From positions 322,501-386,500 of the forward strand of contig NZ_CP071527.1 of NCBI RefSeq assembly GCF_023921225.1: DNA of 64,000 nt. Reading direction: 5' to 3'. Below the pieces are notes generated by a model. That model saw only the letters and a program-made list of their open reading frames with translations, searched no databases and was not told the DNA's origin. Every line of letters starts with the position of its first letter. Positions within the stretch are counted from its first letter, which is position 1. The position numbers were made by a program, and so were the translations under genes. Positions 36,006 to 44,686 of the stretch are shown one piece after another. The DNA is from Legionella lytica (lineage in GTDB: Bacteria; Pseudomonadota; Gammaproteobacteria; Legionellales; Legionellaceae).

Positions 36006-36025
36006 CATCATTAAGGAGAGAGTGT

Positions 36026-36407
36026 ATGAAATATTACCAAATTAAAGAAATCAGTCAAATGACCTCATTAACCATTAGGTCATTATAGTGCTATGACGAT
36101 ATTGGATTATTGAAACCAGAAAAACGCTCAGCCTCAGGATATAGGTTATATTCAGAACAGGATCTAGTTAGATTGCAGCAGATTACGACGCTGAAGTTTT
36201 TGGGCGAAGATTAAAAAAATCATAGAAAGTGCAAATTTTGATGTGGTACTCTCCATGCAAATTCAGGCTCGTGAATTGGAAACTAAAGCAACACGTATTA
36301 ATGAGGCGGCTTCCTTATTAAGATATATTTCCAGCCAAATGGAAATAAGCCAATCGGTTAATTGGAAAAGTACGGCAAAAATTATAGAAATTTTGGAGCG
36401 AAATACG
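36026..36407 (+). pseudogene. Disrupted MerR-family (TipA-like) transcriptional regulator
   Basis: MKYYQIKEISQMTSLTIRSL from ATG 36026 is the start of a MerR winged-helix domain. An in-frame TAG at 36086 interrupts the usual LHYYDDIGLL motif, whose remainder (YDDIGLLKPEKRSASGYRLY) continues in the same frame. Near 36205-36215 a frameshift follows FLG. The C-terminal coiled-coil part (from about LKKIIESANFDVV) is then readable in another frame and runs without a stop into queF. A GGAGAG site and the MerR promoter are still intact, so the decay looks recent. Confidence 0.85.
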
Positions 36408-37265
36408 ATGAATGATCAAGTATTAAAAAAGTATCAATCGGTAGCCGATGCATCTGAACTAGGTAAAAAATCAGACTATGACCCAACTTATAATCCTGAG
36501 CGCTTATTTCCCATTCCTCGAGCTGGAAAACGACAAGAAATAGGTGTTGATCCTCTGCGCCTGCCCTTTTATGGTTTTGATTGCTGGAACCATTATGAGG
36601 TGTCTTGGTTGAATGCCAAAGGTAAACCTGTAGTTGCCCTTGCAGAAATCATTTATGATTGCAATTCACCGAAACTTATCGAATCTAAATCTTTAAAACT
36701 CTATTTTAACTCCTTTAACAATAGCAAATTTGACAGTCTTGAGGTTTTGGAAGAAATTATTAAAAAGGATTTGCAGGAGCGTATAGAGGCAGAGGTTTTT
36801 GTCGCTATTCACCCATTAGAGCAGTCAAAACAACTCTACATGCAACGAGTGTTTGTTGGCGAGTCTATAGATGTGTTGGATGTTGAATGCTCTGTATATC
36901 TGGTTGAGCCTTCTTTTCTTTCAGTGGGGGATGAGTTGGTTGAAGAAATACTTTGTTCTGATCTCTTGAAATCGAATTGCTTGGTGACGAATCAACCGGA
37001 CTGGGGAAGTGTGCAAATTAAGTATAAAGGAAAGAGGATTAACCGTGAAGGCTTATTAAAATATGTGGTTTCGTTCCGAAACCACAATGAGTTTCATGAA
37101 CAATGCATTGAGCGTATTTTTGTAGACATTATGAATCATTGCAAACCGCATTCTCTCACTGTTTATGGACGATATACTCGTCGTGGTGGGCTTGATATTA
37201 ATCCATATCGTTCTACCGAAAAAACGTCGTTTATGGATAAGAATGTGCGTTTAATTCGTCAGTAG
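36408..37265 (+). CDS. queF: NADPH-dependent 7-cyano-7-deazaguanine reductase
   Basis: 285 aa from ATG 36408 (GGAG upstream). Reduces preQ0 to preQ1, the last free-base step of queuosine tRNA modification. The long, two-lobed type is shown by full homology to E. coli QueF: LIESKSLKLYFNSFNN (about 90-105), catalytic Cys191 and Asp198 in KSNCLVTNQPDWGS, substrate-binding HNEFHEQC (226-233), and YTRRGGLDINP. The open frame begins earlier at 36243 within the merR remnant, so a longer fused product is formally possible. Not in a queuosine operon. Confidence 0.93.
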   Translation: MNDQVLKKYQSVADASELGKKSDYDPTYNPERLFPIPRAGKRQEIGVDPLRLPFYGFDCWNHYEVSWLNAKGKPVVALAEIIYDCNSPKLIESKSLKLYFNSFNNSKFDSLEVLEEIIKKDLQERIEAEVFVAIHPLEQSKQLYMQRVFVGESIDVLDVECSVYLVEPSFLSVGDELVEEILCSDLLKSNCLVTNQPDWGSVQIKYKGKRINREGLLKYVVSFRNHNEFHEQCIERIFVDIMNHCKPHSLTVYGRYTRRGGLDINPYRSTEKTSFMDKNVRLIRQ

Positions 37266-37290
37266 AGTGGACGAGTTGAAGAGGGGCTCT

Positions 37291-37640
37291 GTGAAAAAAA
37301 ATGTTTTATGCCTTTGCTTGGGATTGATGTCTATGCAAACTGCTTTTGCCGCACAGGTAATGATGGGGTAATTTATTTGGTTTATTAATGGAGTACCTGA
37401 ATATCGTGCACAGCCTATTCCATTACAACTACGGGGATAAATATATTTGTTGAATATGAAAATGAGCAGGATTATGGTGTTTTTCAAAAACTTTCTGAGC
37501 AGAACACAGCTTCTTCAGTTGAAAATACAATTACCCTGGGACTTTCACTGTTGCTTTAGAACCTAAGCTAGATTAGTTAATTTTATATCAAGAACACGAA
37601 AAGGGATTGTCAATCAAATTGCTGGTCATGAGAGATTATC
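37291..37640 (+). pseudogene. Degraded gene for an exported protein
   Basis: GTG 37291 opens MKKNVLCLCLGLMSMQTAFA, a clear signal peptide with AFA-AQ cleavage, but a TAA comes at 37369. Protein-like pieces continue in shifted frames (for example WFINGVPEYRAQPIPLQLRG, then VEYENEQDYGVFQKLSEQNT) until about 37560-37640. The parent family is not recognised. The remaining bases to 37814 show no gene. The 3' limit is approximate. Confidence 0.6.
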
Positions 37641-37814
37641 CCTGGGGCTGCATTTATTTCAGTAGGAATGATAATTAGCAAAAGGTTGAAAATTTAATAC
37701 GGTCTTATTTTGCGAGATGATTTTTTTCATTTCCATATGGGCATTTTATTTACTGCGATGTTGTTTTTTTGTCCATGTTTTATATATAATAATTGCCTTT
37801 TGGGGGTCATCTCA

Positions 37815-39356
37815 ATGTCCTTAACTTCTAGGCAAATTGCGCTTTTGCGCCAATTAGAGTTTTCGCAGGAGCATATAGCTACTCAATTAGCGCAATTAGA
37901 GGAAAAGGATCTATTTGCCGCAATAAAGCAGCAGAAAAGGAAGCTCTCACTTAAGTATCATCCAGATAAAACTGCAGAAGATGCTCTGCTAACAAAGAAG
38001 TTTCTTGAGATGATGGCTGCGGCTGAAGAACTCTTGAATTCAAAGTACGTTCCCTCTGGTGTTTTGGATGCGATCCCCCCATTTGCATATTCTATCCCCC
38101 TAGATTGCATTGATCAGCGAATAAAAGAGCAAATCGACGACTATTTTGAAACAATTTCACTTTACTTGAATTCACTGCCCTCAAAAAAAGCGCAACAGCA
38201 ATTTATCGTTGAGAATCAAACATTTTTTCAGTTTGCTCTCTGGCTGAACCAACATAGTGCAGAAATTCGTAAGGTGCGAGAAGAGGCTTTTTATCAAGCA
38301 GTTCATGCCCCATCCTTATTAAATACTCTCGAGCAAAATTATAATAAATTAATTATTCAATTTTTTGCTGAAGAAAATCTGAGTGATATTGTTTATCGCG
38401 AAGCAATAGCCCTTGGAGACTTAAGCTCTATTCTAGTACTTCGCAAGCTTATTTCTCCGATTAAATGGCTTTGTTTCATTGTTTGCAGCGTCAATGATAT
38501 GCTGACCACGGCATTTGTACATTGGCTACAAGGCGTTATTAGAGATATGAGTATGGATTTAGCGTCTTCTGAATCTCGAGTATTGCCGCTTTTGGCGAAG
38601 GTGACTGGATGCACTGGGGCGCTTGTTTTGCCGATTTTATTGTTTCCAAATTTAGTAGTCTATATGTTGGTGTCACCATTATTGACGAGAGGGCTTTTTT
38701 ATTTGGCAAACCCTATAAATCAAGTTATTAGGCCGCTTTCAGAGTATTTTAATGTATCCCAAACTCTTATAGGGTTCACTATTGCGGGCCTGTCAGTAGG
38801 TGCTGTCGGGGCGGTTTTATTCTTGTCTGCTTCGATGATAGAGGCATTGTTGGTTTTGACCGCGATTGTTCGTGTTTTAACTTTAATTGCTAGTGCGCTT
38901 GTTCTCCATAAATTATATGAACAGGCCCCGCAAGTGGCTATTATTTTAGGTGTAGTGATGGCGAGCCTAACATTAATACAACTCCTCATCCCGATTGAGG
39001 CAGAGCCTGTTTTTGAGACACTTGCTAGTGTTCTTTTAGATCTACTGTCCGAATTAAGTGTGTTGGGAATCAATGTCCTGGGCTATCAACAGTTATCAAA
39101 GGTCAAAGAAAATCTAAGTGATCTCTATGTTAGCTTGCCATTGCCAGAGGAGGCGGCCCCAGAAGTGGTGAAGCAGGTTGTGGATGAGGTGAGCCAAAAG
39201 AATTATTGGTCTCATACTTTGTTTAATTCCCCAGTACAGCGAAATGTTCCAACTGCTCAGGACAAGATGTCTTGGCATTCAATGGGGCTATTTGGGAAGT
39301 GTGTGAAACAGTCGGAATATTCTGAGGCAATTGAATGTGTACCCTCGCAATTGTAA
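37815..39356 (+). CDS. J-domain-containing membrane protein, function unknown
   Basis: 513 aa from ATG 37815 (GGGG 9 bp upstream); a TTG 35 codons earlier would add a hydrophobic leader and is less likely. An N-terminal J-like domain spans about 5-80 with KYHPDKT (HPD at 49-51), the Hsp70-stimulating motif. A helical region with no known domain follows, then about four hydrophobic segments near 262-297, 315-340, 341-367 and 371-393, and a soluble tail. Could be a host-directed or membrane-anchored cochaperone. It sits between pseudogenes in a rearranged region, and an effector role is only a guess. Confidence 0.75.
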   Translation: MSLTSRQIALLRQLEFSQEHIATQLAQLEEKDLFAAIKQQKRKLSLKYHPDKTAEDALLTKKFLEMMAAAEELLNSKYVPSGVLDAIPPFAYSIPLDCIDQRIKEQIDDYFETISLYLNSLPSKKAQQQFIVENQTFFQFALWLNQHSAEIRKVREEAFYQAVHAPSLLNTLEQNYNKLIIQFFAEENLSDIVYREAIALGDLSSILVLRKLISPIKWLCFIVCSVNDMLTTAFVHWLQGVIRDMSMDLASSESRVLPLLAKVTGCTGALVLPILLFPNLVVYMLVSPLLTRGLFYLANPINQVIRPLSEYFNVSQTLIGFTIAGLSVGAVGAVLFLSASMIEALLVLTAIVRVLTLIASALVLHKLYEQAPQVAIILGVVMASLTLIQLLIPIEAEPVFETLASVLLDLLSELSVLGINVLGYQQLSKVKENLSDLYVSLPLPEEAAPEVVKQVVDEVSQKNYWSHTLFNSPVQRNVPTAQDKMSWHSMGLFGKCVKQSEYSEAIECVPSQL

Positions 39357-39525
39357 AGGCAATGAGCTTATTTAAGGCCATATCATCCTCAGAAAGAACC
39401 GTAACTGGAATATCCAGGCGGTTCAACTCATCCATCATTTGAGCTCGCCAGGTTGATTTTCCAACACAGGGGACTCCTGAAAGCATAATAAACTGGGGGA
39501 TGGCGATGTGATCATATCCTTGCAA
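39350..39525 (-). pseudogene. Truncated P-loop kinase/ATPase (AAA_33-like) fragment
   Basis: From TTG 39525 the - strand reads a start of a P-loop NTPase: FIMLSGVPCVGKSTW (Walker A), then MDELNRLDIPVTVLSEDDM. After LNKLIAF near 39350 the frame is antisense to the J-domain gene and loses protein character, so only about 55 residues of the family remain. The J-domain gene end appears joined to this stump. Confidence 0.55.
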
Positions 39526-39543
39526 ACATAATAAATGGCTCTC

Positions 39544-40902
39544 CTAACGGGAGGCTGCTCTGAGAGTTTGTTCGGCACTGCCTTCAACATAATGTTCTTT
39601 ATCTACGCGTAAATAAAGGACTTGCTCCTCCTTTGCAAAAGCAACTTCCAGAATGCCTGGAGCACTTAGCAGTTGATTGATTACCTCTTCTTTTTTATCG
39701 GACCAGTCGCAAGCTAGAATTAAGGTAGCTACATAAACGTTAGGTTGCATAGAATAGGAAATGGTAAACCATAGAGCGGCTAATAATGCATTCACCATAA
39801 AGATACCTTGGCTGCCATTCCATTGATATAAAAGGCCAGCAAGAGCACCACCAATGAAAATACCTAAAAATTGGCTGGTTGAATAAATTCCCATGGCAGT
39901 CCCTTTGTTATTGGGTTGAGCTTGTTTCGAGACTAATGAGGGAAGGGCTGCTTCGAGGATATTGAACGCAATAAAAAAAGCCAGCATGAGCAGACAAAGA
40001 CCTAACCAATTTTGATAGGTATAGGCTAAGAGCAATTGTGCAAGCGTGATGACTGCGACGGAACTCAGGAAAATACGTTTCATGAGTTTTTTCTTTTCCG
40101 CAAGGATGATAAATGGAACCATTAATAAGAATGCACCTAACATGAGCGGTAAATAAAAATGCCATTGTTGTGCTAAGTGCCCTTGTTCTACTTGTTTTCT
40201 TAATATAAATGGAATAGCAAAAAATGTTGACGTAAGAATGAAGTGCTGGCAAAAAATGCCTACATCGAGACGCAGTAGATGTTTATTGCGGACGACCTGT
40301 TTGAATAAGGCTGGATTTGCTTCACTATCGCCATGAAAGCGTTCTTTTTTCGGCTGAGGGATAACTCCATGCAGTAAGAGCAAACCGAATAAGGCTAATG
40401 CCGTGGTCAGATAAAAAATACCTGCTAAGCCATAACGATGTGACAAGGCTGGGCTGATTACCATGGCCAAACTAAATGAAGTACCAATGGTCATGCCAAT
40501 CACCGCCATGGCTTTGGTGCGTTGTCCATCAGGAGTTAAATCGGCAAGTAAGGCGATCAATACACTACCTATTGCTCCGGTGCCTTGTATGGCTCTGGCG
40601 ATGATCATGCCATAGATGGAGTCGGTTAATGCGCCCAGTATACTACCGAAGGCAAATAAAATTAGGCCGATAGTAATAATTGGTTTTCGGCCAATTTTAT
40701 CTGAGAGGAAGCCAAAAGGCATTTGCAGAAGCCCTTGTCCTAGACCATAGATTCCCAATGCAAGGCCAATTAGTGCCGGAGTTGCTCCCTGTAAGTTTTC
40801 AGCATAGATGCTAAATACCGGGATCAACAAAAATAAACCGAGCATACGAAATGAAAAAATGGCGGCGATAGGAAATACAGTTTTAGACCAAGGGTATTTC
40901 AT
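39544..40902 (-). CDS. MFS transporter, YajR-like with C-terminal ferredoxin-fold domain
   Basis: 452 aa with twelve predicted membrane helices in about 1-385. Motif A is LSDKIGRKP after helix 2. The C-terminal 65 residues (VATLILACDWSDKKEEVINQ onward) are soluble, with alternating strands and helices, resembling the YAM domain of E. coli YajR (similar total length). Probably a proton-driven exporter; the substrate is unknown. The start MKYPWSKTVFPIAAIFSFRM is natural. Divergent from the fabL-type gene. Confidence 0.88.
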   Translation of the reverse strand: MKYPWSKTVFPIAAIFSFRMLGLFLLIPVFSIYAENLQGATPALIGLALGIYGLGQGLLQMPFGFLSDKIGRKPIITIGLILFAFGSILGALTDSIYGMIIARAIQGTGAIGSVLIALLADLTPDGQRTKAMAVIGMTIGTSFSLAMVISPALSHRYGLAGIFYLTTALALFGLLLLHGVIPQPKKERFHGDSEANPALFKQVVRNKHLLRLDVGIFCQHFILTSTFFAIPFILRKQVEQGHLAQQWHFYLPLMLGAFLLMVPFIILAEKKKLMKRIFLSSVAVITLAQLLLAYTYQNWLGLCLLMLAFFIAFNILEAALPSLVSKQAQPNNKGTAMGIYSTSQFLGIFIGGALAGLLYQWNGSQGIFMVNALLAALWFTISYSMQPNVYVATLILACDWSDKKEEVINQLLSAPGILEVAFAKEEQVLYLRVDKEHYVEGSAEQTLRAASR

Positions 40903-41048
40903 TAAAAATTATCAGGGTTGGCGTGTGGTTTGGGGATAGTACAAAGTTAGACATCCAGAAACAAGATCTTTGAAAATTTAATACGCTAAAGATTGCATTC
41001 CTGGTGAATAAAAATGACAATGCACTATTTTAGTCAGAGGGTTGTTCC

Positions 41049-41804
41049 ATGAGTTTAAATTTTGCAGGAAAAGTTGGGTTAATTACTGGTGGTGCACGAG
41101 GTATCGGTAAGGCTACTGCATTAAAGTTGGCTCAAGCGGGATGCGATATTGCTATTGTTTACTACAACAGCTCGGATGAGGCGCAAGCTTTAGTCCAAGA
41201 GATTCAGGCAATGGGGCGGAAAGCGGTTGCATTACAGGCAAATGTGGCAGACCATCAGTCAGTTAAAGAAATGTTTGCACAATTCCGTGAGCATTTTGAT
41301 CATCTTAATTTTTTAGTGAGCAATGCGGCTAGTGGGGTTTTAAAGCCTGCATTGAAAATGTCAACTAAACACTGGCGCTGGTGCTTGGAAACTAATGCTT
41401 TGGCTTTAAATCATCTTGCTTCTGAAGGCCGTGCTTTGATGCCACGCGGTGGTCGTGTTATCGCCTTATCCAGTTTGGGGGCGCATCGTGCTATTCCTAA
41501 TTATGCTTTTATCGGGGCATCTAAAGCGGCTTTGGAAGCTTTAGTTCGCTCATTAAGCTTGGAGTTAGCTGTTGATGGCGTTACTGTGAATACTGTTTCT
41601 GCTGGGGTAGTTGATACCGATGCATTGAAGCATTTCCCCAACAGAGAGCAATTATTAGATGAGTATCAGGCTCATGCTCTAAGTGATAGACCATTAACTC
41701 CTCAAGATGTTGCCAATGCTGTTTATTTGCTGTGCTTACCTGAAGCTGACATGATTAATGGACATACTTTGTTTGTTGATGCGGGTTATAGTCAGGTAGG
41801 GTAG
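41049..41804 (+). CDS. fabL: Enoyl-ACP reductase of the FabL type (SDR family)
   Basis: 251 aa short-chain dehydrogenase. The NADP(H) motif is TGGARGIG (13-20). The active site is Tyr152-x6-Lys159 (YAFIGASK), the spacing typical of FabL rather than Y-x3-K of ordinary SDRs. NAASGVLKP and DTDALKHFPNRE (about 198-209) closely match B. subtilis FabL. It would catalyse the final NADPH-dependent reduction of fatty-acid elongation. Located 271 bp upstream of the long-chain lipid A cluster, which otherwise lacks a reductase, so it may serve that cluster or replace FabI. Confidence 0.85.
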   Translation: MSLNFAGKVGLITGGARGIGKATALKLAQAGCDIAIVYYNSSDEAQALVQEIQAMGRKAVALQANVADHQSVKEMFAQFREHFDHLNFLVSNAASGVLKPALKMSTKHWRWCLETNALALNHLASEGRALMPRGGRVIALSSLGAHRAIPNYAFIGASKAALEALVRSLSLELAVDGVTVNTVSAGVVDTDALKHFPNREQLLDEYQAHALSDRPLTPQDVANAVYLLCLPEADMINGHTLFVDAGYSQVG

Positions 41805-41854
41805 TTTGATTAATGAGGGCTTACTCTTATCCTCGGCGATTAAGTTAAGGTCGC

Positions 41855-41878
41855 GTAGGTTGGGCCATCGGCCCAACC
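41855..41878. repeat. Palindromic intergenic repeat, copy 1
   Basis: GTAGGTTGGGCCATCGGCCCAACC: TTGGGCC and GGCCCAA form a stem around a short loop. Related copies at 56342, 56422 and 57304 share the GTAGGTTGGGC core. Lies between the FabL gene and the lipid cluster, where it could end transcription. Confidence 0.7.
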
Positions 41879-42025
41879 ACAAATATAATCCTTAAATTAT
41901 GCCAGTGCCTCTGGTCTATTCTGATATTCCAATAACGTTATAATTTAAATTCCTCATTTTGATGTGCATTAATATTGTCTGTTTTTAACCAATTTATGTT
42001 AATTTTATGTCTTTAAAAAAATCTA

Positions 42026-42034
42026 TGATATACT
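42026..42034 (+). promoter_or_regulatory. Extended -10 promoter of the long-chain lipid cluster
   Basis: TGATATACT is an extended -10 element (TG-N-TATACT), 42 bp before the carrier-protein gene. Upstream DNA is very A+T-rich, with a weak TTATGT 18 bp before the -10. The sequence match is seen; activity is inferred. Confidence 0.5.
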
Positions 42035-42075
42035 TTGCGGCTTTGTGAACCAGCCTGAATCTCTGAGGAAAAAAT

Positions 42076-42480
42076 ATGAATGTAGCTGACGTTTATCCTA
42101 AGGTTAGAGAAATCGTTGCCGATGTACTTGTAATTGATGAAGACGAAGTGTCTCAAAACAGTCGCTTAATTGCTGACTTAGGTGCTGAATCCATTGATTT
42201 TCTTGATTTAGTTTTCCAATTGGAAAAAGAATTCAAAATTAAAATTCCACGTGGTCAATTAGAAAAAAATGCGCGTGGCGATTTAGCTGAAGATGAATTT
42301 GAAAAAGGTGGCGTGTTAACTGCAGAAGGCCTGGTTGCCTTGCAAAATTATTTGAGTGAAGTTCCTGCGGATCAATTCAAATCAAGTATGAAAGTTAACG
42401 AAATACCAACTTTATTTACTGTTGAAACTTTTTGTAAATTAGTTGTTTCTGCAATGAATGAACAACAAGTTACTGCGTGA
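42076..42480 (+). CDS. Long acyl carrier protein, AcpXL-like
   Basis: 134 aa, much longer than housekeeping ACP (about 78) and longer than rhizobial AcpXL (about 92). Ser39 in DLGAESIDFLD is the phosphopantetheine site; the context IDFLDLVFQLEKEFKIKIP resembles AcpXL. The extra C-terminal part (about 90-134) contains another helix pair. It should carry the growing very long acyl chain for lipid A. GAGGAAA precedes the ATG; the next gene starts 6 bp after the stop. First gene of a five-gene operon. Confidence 0.85.
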   Translation: MNVADVYPKVREIVADVLVIDEDEVSQNSRLIADLGAESIDFLDLVFQLEKEFKIKIPRGQLEKNARGDLAEDEFEKGGVLTAEGLVALQNYLSEVPADQFKSSMKVNEIPTLFTVETFCKLVVSAMNEQQVTA

Positions 42481-42486
42481 TCGTAG

Positions 42487-43386
42487 ATGAGATTTTTGTT
42501 TGTTGATCGCATTGTGCACTCATCTCCCGGAGAATTAATCCGGGGGATTAAGCACATAACAAGTGATGATACCTTCCTGACGACCGATGAGCAGGGGCGT
42601 CTTTGTTTTATCCCTTCTTTAATTGGTGAAACCCTAGGACAATTGGCTGCTTGGAATGTGATGCACCATAATGGTTTTTCCCAACGCCCTGTTGCCGGTA
42701 TTGTTGCTAGTGCCCAGTTACATCGAGCCGCTTATGTTGGTGAGACTTTACTGCTTGAGTCGTTTATTGACCAAGTTGATGATCGCGCAGTGCAATACCA
42801 TAGTATTGCCCGAGTAGGATCTGAGCTAATTTTTAGCGTTGAAGGTGCCTTAGGCCCTTTATTACCCATGACTGATTTTATTAGTCTGGAAGAGGTGAAG
42901 CAACAATACGCTGAAATTGATAATCCTGGCGATTGGGCTGCACTGAGCGCAGAAAGTGTTCCTTTACAGGATGAGCAACAACTTGCTCATAATAACACCA
43001 TGCGCACGGTCTCCATGACGTTTGACCGTATAAGCTCCAGTGAACCTGGAGTCAGTTTGACTGCAATAAAGCGAATTACTCGAGCCGCACCCTACCTGCC
43101 GGATCATTTTCCGAAGAACCCAGTTTTACCGATGACGGTTTTATTGGAGTGCAAGTTAAACCTGGCTCGTGAATTTATTACTCGCGCAGCATTTTCAGAT
43201 GCGTATTGCGTCAGTGAGTTGCGTAAGATAAAAATGAATGAATTTGTCCATCCTGGAGATGTGATTGAGTGTTATGTAACCGTAAAACGACACACGGAAA
43301 ATGAGTTAATCTTGGCTTTTCGTAGCGAAGTTGCTGGAAAGCGGGTTTGTGTTGTGGATGTGGTGCTTATTCCTCGAGGTAAATAA
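42487..43386 (+). CDS. Double-hotdog beta-hydroxyacyl-ACP dehydratase (FabZ-like)
   Basis: 299 aa, about twice FabZ length. Two hotdog repeats are visible. The first (about 1-130) has IPSLIGETLGQLAAW at the position of the FabZ helix. The second (about 165-295) has LPDHFPKNPVLPMTVLLECK, equivalent to FPGHFPGNPVMPG of FabZ, with its His. It probably dehydrates 3-hydroxyacyl-AcpXL; one half may be structural. No clear Shine-Dalgarno, so translation is likely coupled to the carrier-protein gene. Confidence 0.8.
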   Translation: MRFLFVDRIVHSSPGELIRGIKHITSDDTFLTTDEQGRLCFIPSLIGETLGQLAAWNVMHHNGFSQRPVAGIVASAQLHRAAYVGETLLLESFIDQVDDRAVQYHSIARVGSELIFSVEGALGPLLPMTDFISLEEVKQQYAEIDNPGDWAALSAESVPLQDEQQLAHNNTMRTVSMTFDRISSSEPGVSLTAIKRITRAAPYLPDHFPKNPVLPMTVLLECKLNLAREFITRAAFSDAYCVSELRKIKMNEFVHPGDVIECYVTVKRHTENELILAFRSEVAGKRVCVVDVVLIPRGK

Positions 43387-43387
43387 C

Positions 43388-44686
43388 GTGAAAAAAAGAC
43401 GAGTAGCAATTACAGGCTTAGGGGCTGTTTCCCCTATAGGTCTTGATGTTGAATCCACCTGGTCGAATTTATTGGCTGGGAAATCAGGAATCGCTGAAAT
43501 TAAACAATTTGATGCGAGTGCTTTTCCTACGCACATAGCGGCGGAAGTAAAAAACTTTAAGCCTAATCCTGCATTAGCTAATAAGCATTCTCGTTTTGCC
43601 ATGTCATTTACCCAATATGCCTTGGAAGCTGCACGTCAGGCATTTGATGATGCGGGCATTTTACCTACCGAGCAAACCGCATCGCAATGGGGCGTGGTTA
43701 CCGGTAGCGGAATGATGACCTCGGAGTTTGATTATTTGCATCGATTCCAGACAACATGCGCTCAAGATGGTGAAGTTAATTGGACCCAATTACAGGAAAA
43801 GTCACGTGAGTTTTATCAATTAGCGGACTTTGGCAAAACCACAACGAACTCTGGTTTATCTTTACTGATTCAGCAATTTGGCATTCGTGGTTATGCTTCT
43901 TCTGTGCATACTGCTTGTGCTTCAGGTGGTCAGGCTTTAGGGCTTGCCATGCAGGTGATTCGTCGCGGTGAAGCTGATTTTATGCTCGCAGGTGGTTTTG
44001 ATTCCATGATAAACCCTATCGGTCTTTCCAGTTTTTGTTTATTAGGTGCCTTATCTACTTATAATGAGACTCCAGAAACCGCCAGCCGTCCTTTTGATGG
44101 TACTCGAAATGGCTTTGTTTTGGGGGAGGGGGCTGCCTTTTTGATTCTTGAAGATTGGGATAAAGCGAAGGCGCGTGGGGCGCGTATTTATGCGGAGTTG
44201 GCTGGTGAAGGAAATTCCCTTAGCTCATATCGTATTACTGACTCTCATCCTAATGGTGATGGAGCGATCCAAGCAATTCAGCGTGCATTAAGTGATGCGG
44301 GCGTACAGGCATCCGATGTGGATTACATCAATGCCCATGGTACTTCAACGAAGATGAATGATTTAAGTGAAACTAATGCCATTAAAGCTGTATTTGGTGA
44401 GCGTACTGCCCATCTGCCAGTGAGTTCAACCAAAGGACAAACCGGACATTTGATTGCTGCTGCCGGAGCACTTGAAGCTGTCTTATCGGTTAAGTCCATT
44501 GAGCAAGGCCAAATTCCCAAAACCGCAAATTTAACTACTCCAGATCCTGAATGTGATTTGGATTATGTTGTTGATGGCCCACGTGAAAAATCTTTAGGTG
44601 TGGTTTTATCTGATTCCTTTGGTTTTGGTGGCTCGAATAGCTGCTTGTTATTTAAGCATCCTGAATTTGAAGGAGCAGGGCGATGA
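43388..44686 (+). CDS. 3-oxoacyl-ACP synthase II (FabF family), active-site complete
   Basis: 432 aa from GTG 43388, one base after the previous stop, with GAGGT upstream; the longer frame would overlap the dehydratase. Catalytic Cys177 (HTACASGGQ), His317 (NAHGTSTKMND) and His354 (TKGQTGHLIAAAG) are all present. Predicted to elongate acyl chains on the AcpXL-like carrier. Overlaps the next gene by 4 bp, which encodes a ketosynthase homologue without the Cys, so the two probably form a heterodimer. Confidence 0.9.
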   Translation: MKKRRVAITGLGAVSPIGLDVESTWSNLLAGKSGIAEIKQFDASAFPTHIAAEVKNFKPNPALANKHSRFAMSFTQYALEAARQAFDDAGILPTEQTASQWGVVTGSGMMTSEFDYLHRFQTTCAQDGEVNWTQLQEKSREFYQLADFGKTTTNSGLSLLIQQFGIRGYASSVHTACASGGQALGLAMQVIRRGEADFMLAGGFDSMINPIGLSSFCLLGALSTYNETPETASRPFDGTRNGFVLGEGAAFLILEDWDKAKARGARIYAELAGEGNSLSSYRITDSHPNGDGAIQAIQRALSDAGVQASDVDYINAHGTSTKMNDLSETNAIKAVFGERTAHLPVSSTKGQTGHLIAAAGALEAVLSVKSIEQGQIPKTANLTTPDPECDLDYVVDGPREKSLGVVLSDSFGFGGSNSCLLFKHPEFEGAGR

